DNA of 22,812 nt from JBHJHK01 sp050330975 (lineage in GTDB: Bacteria; Pseudomonadota; Gammaproteobacteria; Competibacterales; Competibacteraceae): contig JBHJHK010000215.1 of assembly GCA_050330975.1 (NCBI GenBank), positions 1 to 22,812 on the forward strand, written 5' to 3'. The notes under the pieces are model-generated. The model was not told the DNA's origin, searched no databases, and was given only the letters and a program-made list of their open reading frames with translations. Shown piece by piece: positions 16,076 to 21,331 of the stretch (positions are counted from its first letter, which is position 1; every line of letters starts with the position of its first letter). The translations under genes were made by a program, and so were the position numbers.

Positions 16076-17209
16076 ATGAATCCCTTGCAAAAGCTCCGTG
16101 ACCACGGCCAATCCCTGTGGATCGACTATCTGCGCCGCCACTTTGTCGAGTCGAACGACCTGGCGCGGCTGGTGGCAGAAGATGGCCTCGAAGGTCTCAC
16201 CTCCAACCCGGTGATTTTCCACCAAGCCATCAGCGGCAGCGACGACTACCGCGAGGCCCTCAACGCTCTGGCGCGCGATCCGGCCATAGACGCCCTCACA
16301 GCCTACGAGCACCTGGCGGTGGAGGATATCCGTTCCGCCGCGGATGTCTTGGCGCCCATCTACCGGCGCAGCGCCGGCCGGGCGGGCTTGGTCAGCCTCG
16401 AGGTCTCGCCCCACTTGGCCTGGGATACCACCGCCACCTGCGCCGAGGCCCGGCGGCTGTGGGGGGCCATCGACCGCCCCAACGCGTTGATCAAGGTCCC
16501 CGCCACGCCCCCCGGCACCGCCGCCCTCGAAACCCTGGTGGCCGAGGGCATCAGCGTCAACGCCACGTTGATCTTTTCCCAAAGCGCCTACCGGGCCGTG
16601 GCCGAGGCCTACCTGGCGGGCTTGGAGCAAGCGGCGGCCAAGGGCCTTCCCCTGGCCGCCACCGCTTCGGTGGCGAGCTTTTTCATCAGCCGCATCGACA
16701 GCGCCGTGGATGGCCTCATCGATCGCCGGGTCCAAGGGGGTGACCCGGCGGCCGAGGCGTTGACCGCCCTGCGGGGCCAGGTCGCCATCGCCAATGCCAA
16801 GGGGGCCTACGACGACTTCCAGACCCTGCTGGCGAGCCCCCGCTGGCAGGCCTTGGCCCGCGCCGGCGCCAAACCCCAGCGGCTCCTCTGGGCCAGCACT
16901 GGAGTCAAAGACCCCCGCTACCGGGACGTGCGCTACATCGAAGAACTCATCGGCCCCGAGACAGTGAACACCGTCCCCCCCGCCACCCTAGACGCCTTTA
17001 AGGACCACGGCCAGGTGGCGACCACCCTGAACCCCGGGGATGACACCGCCCGCCAAGCCCTGGCCCAGTTGGCCCAGTTGGGTATCGATCTGGACTCGGT
17101 GTGCGCCGAACTCCTAGACGACGGCATCCGCCGCTTCGCCGACGCCTTCGACGCCCTGCTCACGGCCGAGGCCGACGCCTTGGCCGCAGCGCGGCGGGTC
17201 GAGGCCTAA
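16076..17209 (+). CDS. tal: Transaldolase
   Basis: Transaldolase moves a dihydroxyacetone unit between sugar phosphates in the non-oxidative pentose phosphate pathway. The 377-residue protein matches the longer bacterial type: NPLQKLRDHGQSLWIDYLRR, GLEGLTSNPVIF, EVSPHLAWDT, Schiff-base Lys140 in NALIKVPAT, GISVNATLIFS, ASFFISRIDS, and LLWASTGVKDP with YIEELIGPETVNTVPPATL. ATG 16076 follows the divergent phoB region by 160 bases, with no strong Shine-Dalgarno site. It ends in TAA, nine bases before nudB, so the two are probably co-transcribed although functionally unrelated. Confidence 0.96.
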   Translation: MNPLQKLRDHGQSLWIDYLRRHFVESNDLARLVAEDGLEGLTSNPVIFHQAISGSDDYREALNALARDPAIDALTAYEHLAVEDIRSAADVLAPIYRRSAGRAGLVSLEVSPHLAWDTTATCAEARRLWGAIDRPNALIKVPATPPGTAALETLVAEGISVNATLIFSQSAYRAVAEAYLAGLEQAAAKGLPLAATASVASFFISRIDSAVDGLIDRRVQGGDPAAEALTALRGQVAIANAKGAYDDFQTLLASPRWQALARAGAKPQRLLWASTGVKDPRYRDVRYIEELIGPETVNTVPPATLDAFKDHGQVATTLNPGDDTARQALAQLAQLGIDLDSVCAELLDDGIRRFADAFDALLTAEADALAAARRVEA

Positions 17210-17217
17210 AAGCCCCA

Positions 17218-17664
17218 GTGACCCTCAAGCGTCCTGAATCGGTGCTGGTGGTGGTCTAAACCCCCCAGAGCCTGGTACTGCTCCTGCGCCGCACCCACCC
17301 CCCGGGCTTTTGGCAGTCGGTCACCGGCAGTATGGGGTGGGACGAAGGGGACCCTCTCCTCACAGCCCGCCGGGAACTGTTGGAGGAGACCGGAATCGAC
17401 GGGGCTGCTATCGTCGATTGCGGCGTGGAAAACCGCTTTGCCATCCGTCCCCCCTGGCGGTCGCGCTATCCCGAAGGGGTTGGCGAGAACCGCGAGCGGG
17501 TGTATAGGCTCCCCTTGCCCGAGCCTGTTCCCGTGACCTTATCTCCCTTAGAGCACGACGCCTACCGCTGGCTACCCCGGGGCAAAGCCCTGTGTTTGGC
17601 GGCATCGACCACCAACCGCGCCGCCATCCAGCGCTTTGTCCCCAAGATTGCCCCAGACCCGTGA
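17218..17664 (+). pseudogene. nudB: Dihydroneopterin triphosphate pyrophosphatase (NudB-like Nudix), in-frame TAA at codon 14
   Basis: NudB removes pyrophosphate from dihydroneopterin triphosphate in folate synthesis. The frame from GTG 17218 reads KRPESVLVVV, then TAA (17257-17259), then TPQSLVLLLRRTHPPGFWQSVTGS, matching E. coli NudB KRPVSILVVIYA and FWQSVTGS on both sides of the stop. In proteins I recall, the stop position is usually Tyr, so a single TAC or TAT to TAA change would explain it. The Nudix box reads GSMGWDEGDPLLTARRELLEETGI. The REx2EE core is intact, but one extra residue lies between the first Gly and RE compared with E. coli. The C terminus (HDAYRWLPRGKALCLAASTTNRAAIQRFV) matches. 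Any restart after the stop would lose the first strand. It may be a pseudogene, a readthrough gene or a base error; yebC lies downstream, as is common. Confidence 0.85.
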
Positions 17665-17784
17665 CCCCCCCACTCCCCCGCCCCGTCCTGGGCCGCGAAA
17701 GTGTTAATATGCGGCCATGGTATACGTCCTAAATTGAAGGCCTCGCCCCGTGGAGGCCAGGTTGTCATCTGTCGAGAGGACCCT

Positions 17785-18531
17785 ATGGCTGGACACAGTA
17801 AATGGGCCAATATCCAACACCGCAAGAAGGCCCAAGACGCCAAACGCAGTAAGATCTTCACCCGCTTGATCCGCGAACTCACCATTTCCGCCCGCATGGG
17901 CGGGGGCGACCCCAACGCCAACGCCAGGCTCCGCCTGGCCATCGACAAGGCCCTAGCCGCCAATATGCCCAAGGACACCCTGGAGCGGGCCATCAAACGC
18001 GGCGCTGGAGAGACCGACGGCATCCAATACGAAGAAGTGCGCTACGAGGGCTACGGCCCCGGCGGGGCGGCGGTCATGGTCGACTGCATGACCGACAACA
18101 GAAACCGCACCGTGGCCGAGGTGCGCCACGCCTTCAGCAAGTGCGGCGGCAACTTGGGGACCAGCGGTTCGGTGGCCTTTCAGTTCACCGAAACCGGGGT
18201 GTTGAGCTATCCCCCCGACGCCGACGAAGACGCCATCACCGAGGCCGCCATCGAAGCCGGCGCCCAAGACGTGGTGATCAACGACGATCAGTCCATCGAC
18301 GTCCTCACCGACCCCAACGACTACCACGGGGTCAAGGACCACATGGAGGGCTGTGGCCTCGCCCCGGTCCACGGCGAAGTCACCATGCGCCCTGCAGCCA
18401 CCTCAGCCCTCGAGGGGGACGACGCCCGCAAGATGGCCAAGCTCCTGGACATGCTGGAAGAGCTCGACGATACCCAAAACGTCTATTCCAACGCCGACAT
18501 CGACGAAGCGATCCTCGAACAGGCTTCATGA
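17785..18531 (+). CDS. yebC: YebC/TACO1-family protein
   Basis: YebC proteins have been described as DNA-binding regulators and, more recently, as ribosome-associated factors that ease translation of proline-rich stretches. The 248-residue protein has the signature MAGHSKWANIQHRKKAQDAKRSKIFTR, then GGGDPNANARLRLAIDKA, MPKDTLERAIKRG, YEGYGPGG and CMTDNRNRTVAEVRHAF, followed by GNLGTSGSVAFQF. ATG 17785 has GAGAGGA upstream. A TAATAT (17705-17710) about 75 bases before the start could be a -10, but I see no matching -35. Its stop TGA overlaps the ruvC start as ATGA. The yebC-ruvC-ruvA order is typical. Confidence 0.96.
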   Translation: MAGHSKWANIQHRKKAQDAKRSKIFTRLIRELTISARMGGGDPNANARLRLAIDKALAANMPKDTLERAIKRGAGETDGIQYEEVRYEGYGPGGAAVMVDCMTDNRNRTVAEVRHAFSKCGGNLGTSGSVAFQFTETGVLSYPPDADEDAITEAAIEAGAQDVVINDDQSIDVLTDPNDYHGVKDHMEGCGLAPVHGEVTMRPAATSALEGDDARKMAKLLDMLEELDDTQNVYSNADIDEAILEQAS

Positions 18532-19067
18532 GCCCCTCTTCCCCCCCTGGGATGCGCATTCTGGGGCTGGATCCGGGTTCTCGGGTCACGGGCTTTGGGA
18601 TCGTCGAAATCACAGGCCCTCGCAAGCGCTATCTGGACAGCGGCTGCATTCGCCCTCCCCTCCACGGCTCCCTGGCGGGGCGCCTCGCCGCCCTGTTTGA
18701 GGGGGTGACCCTCATCATCCGCGATCATCGCCCCCTCCAGGTAGCCGTGGAGTGCGTGTTTGTCCACAAAAATCCCGCGGCCGCCCTCAAGCTCGGCCAA
18801 GCCCGGGGCGCCCTGTTGACCGCGGTGGCCACGGCCCAACTCGAGGTGTGGGAATACGCCCCCCGGGTGATTAAACAGGCGGTGGTGGGCCGGGGCAGCG
18901 CCAGCAAACACCAGGTCCAACAGATGGTCTGCGCCTTGTTGGAGCTCCCTCGCCCCCCGGCGAGCGACGCCGCCGACGCCCTGGCCGTGGCCCTCTGCCA
19001 CGGCCACACCCTCCAGACCCAACGGCACATCGCCGCGGCCATCCAAACCAGGAGTTCCCCCAGATGA
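18528..19067 (+). CDS. ruvC: Holliday junction resolvase RuvC
   Basis: RuvC cuts Holliday junctions during recombinational repair. The 179-residue protein carries the four catalytic acids: Asp15 in GLDPGSRVTGFG, Glu75 in VAVECVF, and Asp147 and Asp150 in ASDAADALA, corresponding to E. coli Asp7, Glu66, Asp138 and Asp141. KLGQARG and KQAVVGRGSASKHQVQQMV are also conserved. I used ATG 18528, which overlaps the yebC stop; ATG 18552 (MRILGLDPG) would give a protein closer in N-terminal length to E. coli RuvC and cannot be excluded. The end overlaps ruvA as ATGA. Confidence 0.96.
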   Translation: MSPSSPPGMRILGLDPGSRVTGFGIVEITGPRKRYLDSGCIRPPLHGSLAGRLAALFEGVTLIIRDHRPLQVAVECVFVHKNPAAALKLGQARGALLTAVATAQLEVWEYAPRVIKQAVVGRGSASKHQVQQMVCALLELPRPPASDAADALAVALCHGHTLQTQRHIAAAIQTRSSPR

Positions 19068-19666
19068 TCGGCCGTCTTCGAGGGGTGTTGCTGGACAAAT
19101 CTCCCCCCCACTTGTTGGTGGATATCAAGGGCATCGGCTTTGAGGTCGAAGTTCCCCTGACAGCCTTCCAACACCTACCCGAGGTGGGGGACGAGGTCAC
19201 CCTCTACACCCACTGGCAGGTGCGAGAAGACGGCCATGCCCTCTACGGCTTTGCCAGCCAGCGGGAACGCACCCTGTTTCGGGAACTGATCAAGGTCAGC
19301 GGCGTCGGCGCCAAATTGGCCTTGCTGTTGCTTTCCCATTTGAGCGTCGACGCCTTGATCCGCTGCATCCAAAACGACGAGGTGCGCACCTTGATGCGGC
19401 TGCCCGGAATCGGCCGGCGCACGGCGGAGCGCTTGGTGGTGGAGTTGCGCGACCGCTTTAGCCGCTGGAGTGCAACCCAGGCCCAAGGGGGGGATACGGG
19501 ACCTGGGGCGGACCCGGCTTTCGAGGCCGTGGCAGATGCCATCAGTGCCCTGGAGGCCCTAGGTTATAAACCCGCCGACGCCCAGCGGATGGTCAAAGCC
19601 GTGGAAAGCGAGGGCTTGACCAGCGAGGCCATCATTCGCCGCGCCCTCCAGGCCAGCGTGCGCTGA
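19064..19666 (+). CDS. ruvA: Holliday junction branch migration protein RuvA
   Basis: RuvA binds four-way junctions and recruits the RuvB motor. The 200-residue protein shows domain I (MIGRLRGVLLDKSPPHLLVDIKGIGFEVEVP), the helix-hairpin-helix motifs in domain II (LIKVSGVGAKLALLLLSHLS and RLPGIGRRTAERLVVELRDR), and the C-terminal RuvB-contact domain (AISALEALGYKPADAQRMVKAV). It is close in length to E. coli RuvA (203). The start overlaps the ruvC stop. The expected next gene, ruvB, is not here: ruvA ends 27 bases from a convergent gene. Confidence 0.97.
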   Translation: MIGRLRGVLLDKSPPHLLVDIKGIGFEVEVPLTAFQHLPEVGDEVTLYTHWQVREDGHALYGFASQRERTLFRELIKVSGVGAKLALLLLSHLSVDALIRCIQNDEVRTLMRLPGIGRRTAERLVVELRDRFSRWSATQAQGGDTGPGADPAFEAVADAISALEALGYKPADAQRMVKAVESEGLTSEAIIRRALQASVR

Positions 19667-19693
19667 GGCCGCCCCAGCCCCCCGGGGTGGGAC

Positions 19694-20689
19694 TCAGCGG
19701 CGGGGAGAGGATTGGTGGGGATCGGAAACGTCGAGGCCCTCGGCGTCGATCACCTGGGAAAGCGCCTCTTCCATCATGGCCCGGGCCCGGGCCGTGGTGA
19801 TATAGAGATAGCGGTGGAGGGCGGCGTCGTCTTCGTTGCGATTTTCGCACTCTTGGCTGTACAACTCGAAGGCCGTGAGGCTGAACAGCAGTTCGGCCAA
19901 GTGTTGGGGACACTCGCAATCCACCGGGGTGGACATGGCCGCAAAGTGGGCCAAGTCCTCGTTGCTGTAGCGCCGGGTGGGAATGTCGTCGCCGACGGGA
20001 GGCAGCGGGGGCTGCAAGGCGTCGGAGGACGGGTTCCCGGGGCTGGCATTGGGGTGGTGGGCCAGGCATAGGCGCCGCAACTCCGGCAGAGTCGCCGGAG
20101 CCCGCACCGGGGTGATGCCATCGCGGTCCAGGGCGCGGATGGCCGCACGTCGCCCAAAACCGTAGACAACCACGGCCCGCTGGGCACCAGCCCTGGCCAT
20201 GAAGTGGCGAACTTCGTCGGCGATGGCCTCGTTGATGGTGGGGTACTCGGCGATAATCACGTCGGGCTTGTGTTCGGCCAATTGTGCTTCAAACGCGGCG
20301 CGATCGCGGTGGGTGGCGACGATGGTCAAACCGCTGAGGTCGCTTCCCGGTTGCCCCAGCAGCGCCGGCAGAGCATCCCCGAAGACCACCACCCGGCAGC
20401 ATTCCCCACCGGTTTCACTGGGCTGGAAATGGAGGCGCTCCTGGAGTTGGGGCAACGATAAACCCGCGATGGTACCGATGGGATGGCCCTCGTCCACCAA
20501 GCGCTTGATGAGCGCTAGGCGACCGATGTCATCCCGGGTGTAGAGTCGACTCTGACCGGCGTTGCGGTGGGGTTCCACGACGCTGTAACGCCTCTCCCAC
20601 ATGCGCAGGGTCACAGTGGCAATGCCCGTCAAGCGGGACACAGTACCGATGCGATAGAGGGTGTCCGAGTGAACCGTGTTTTCCTTCAT
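19694..20689 (-). CDS. MerR-type transcriptional regulator with Rossmann-like and Cys-containing C-terminal domains
   Basis: A DNA-binding regulator of 331 residues starting at ATG 20689, behind GGGGAGGAA. Residues 11-80 form a MerR helix-turn-helix and wing (YRIGTVSRLTGIATVTLRMWERRY, then SRLYTRDDIGRLALIKRLVDEGHPIGTIAGL). Residues about 100-205 alternate strands and helices (CRVVVFGDALPAL, LTIVATHRD, PDVIIAEYPTI, RAVVVYGFG). They resemble the B12-binding or receiver-like domain of other MerR regulators but lack a DxHxxG cobalamin motif. The C-terminal helical part begins with CECPQHLAELLFSLTAFELYSQECENRNEDD; its three Cys and one His could bind metal or sense redox, which is inference. A near-palindrome lies just upstream. 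The ligand is unknown. Confidence 0.85.
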   Translation of the reverse strand: MKENTVHSDTLYRIGTVSRLTGIATVTLRMWERRYSVVEPHRNAGQSRLYTRDDIGRLALIKRLVDEGHPIGTIAGLSLPQLQERLHFQPSETGGECCRVVVFGDALPALLGQPGSDLSGLTIVATHRDRAAFEAQLAEHKPDVIIAEYPTINEAIADEVRHFMARAGAQRAVVVYGFGRRAAIRALDRDGITPVRAPATLPELRRLCLAHHPNASPGNPSSDALQPPLPPVGDDIPTRRYSNEDLAHFAAMSTPVDCECPQHLAELLFSLTAFELYSQECENRNEDDAALHRYLYITTARARAMMEEALSQVIDAEGLDVSDPHQSSPRR

Positions 20690-20713
20690 TGCCGTTCCTC
20701 CCCGAAGGGAACA

Positions 20714-20737
20714 CGACATTTGTGGCGAACAATGTCG
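20714..20737. promoter_or_regulatory. 24-bp near-palindrome upstream of the MerR-type gene
   Basis: CGACATT (20714-20720) and AATGTCG (20731-20737) are perfect 7-bp arms around a 10-base centre, and 9 of 12 positions are symmetric over the full 24 bases. It ends 25 bases before the regulator's start codon. A promoter-like TTGACT-N16-TATGAA lies further upstream on the minus strand (about 20815-20788). Place and symmetry fit an autoregulatory operator. Confidence 0.5.
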
Positions 20738-20893
20738 AGTGACCAAGGGTGACGCCAGAGCGAGGTGAATGGATGAAAATTTGTGTTGTTCATAGGTTGT
20801 CAAAGGACAGAGTCAATGCTTGGAACCGTTCGCTACGGGGGTGTAAAACTCCCTGAAGCCTTCGACAGTGCCCACACAGTATGTTGAAAGTGC

Positions 20894-20958
20894 GACAAAA
20901 GCGCAACAAGAATTGAACAAAACCTAACGGCGAACACTGTGACAAAGTATGGACAATA
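20894..20958 (-). repeat. 11-bp-phased TNTTGTY direct repeats
   Basis: Read on the minus strand, five related heptamers occur: TATTGTC, CTTTGTC, then TTTTGTT, TCTTGTT, TTTTGTC. On the plus strand the ACAA cores start at 20953, 20942, 20917, 20906 and 20895. Spacings are 11, 25, 11 and 11 bp. An 11-bp head-to-tail period is the layout used by PhoB/OmpR-family regulators, and the first pair can be read as TTGTCCA-TACT-TTGTCAC, similar to a Pho box. It lies about 205-265 bases upstream of the MerR-type gene and in its direction. Confidence 0.45.
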
Positions 20959-21075
20959 CATAAGCTTTTGATTCGCTGCTATCAATGGGGTTCAGCGGCA
21001 AGGATGGCGAGGAATGAGAACTTTTGCACGCCCATTGCTGACGAAGCCATTGGAGTTTGCACCGAACCCAGTCCA

Positions 21076-21096
21076 GCTTCGGGAAGTTCCCAAAGC
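21076..21096. promoter_or_regulatory. 21-bp dyad, possible operator
   Basis: GCTTCGGGAA, a central G, then TTCCCAAAGC: ten-base arms with 9 of 10 complementary positions. The single-base centre makes an RNA hairpin unlikely and a protein-binding dyad more likely. It lies about 255 bases before the AAA/TM gene and 75 bases before the promoter-like site at 21172. Confidence 0.4.
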
Positions 21097-21171
21097 CGCG
21101 ATTTGGGGAGACAATAAATGGCGCCCCCCGCGGGGCTCGGTGTCGCGCGGCACCGCAAGTGGGCTAAGCGG

Positions 21172-21203
21172 TTGACATTAACGTTAATTTACAAGACTTT
21201 TAT
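21172..21203 (+). promoter_or_regulatory. Promoter-like site with over-long spacer and internal palindrome
   Basis: A perfect -35 TTGACA (21172-21177) is followed 20 bases later by TTTTAT (21198-21203), a 4/6 -10. The perfect 12-bp palindrome ATTAACGTTAAT (21177-21188) sits in the spacer. An over-long spacer with a dyad is the classic layout of MerR-activated promoters, and a MerR-type gene is the nearest regulator. Transcription would run to the AAA/TM gene with a leader of about 120 bases. Confidence 0.45.
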
Positions 21204-21331
21204 CTATGTTGCTCAGGCATGCACTAGCCTTGTCCATTGCCATTCATCACCGACTCAAGCCCCCCAAGGCTCCTTGGCGATGTCGCGGTGACGTTTGGGG
21301 TTTCTTACCACCCTGGGATTGAGGTGCCTCC

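Larger units (their letters stand above)
20690..21331. other. 642-bp intergenic region between the MerR-type gene and the AAA/TM gene
   Basis: A long stretch without a convincing gene, AT-richer than its surroundings. It holds the 20714-20737 dyad, a small hairpin (GGGGGT/ACTCCC, 20837-20853), an 11-bp-phased repeat cluster (20894-20958), a 21-bp dyad (21076-21096), two GC-rich hairpins (GCCCC/GGGGC at 21123-21136 and CGGTG/CACCG at 21138-21155), a promoter-like site with an internal palindrome (21172-21203), and CCAAGG/CCTTGG at about 21262-21275. The density of symmetric elements suggests a regulatory region, possibly with a small RNA. Confidence 0.6.

Noticed and set aside
19667..19693. 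Bidirectional terminator between ruvA and the MerR-type gene
   Set aside because: The 27 bases contain only a poor C/G-rich inverted repeat with no T-run on either strand.
20773..20856. 27-codon open frame (MKICVVHRLSK...) behind GAGGTG, and an overlapping 23-codon frame at 20816
   Set aside because: Both are short, overlap each other in different frames, and lie in a region of probable regulatory sites. A ribosome-like site alone is not enough; ribosome profiling would be needed.
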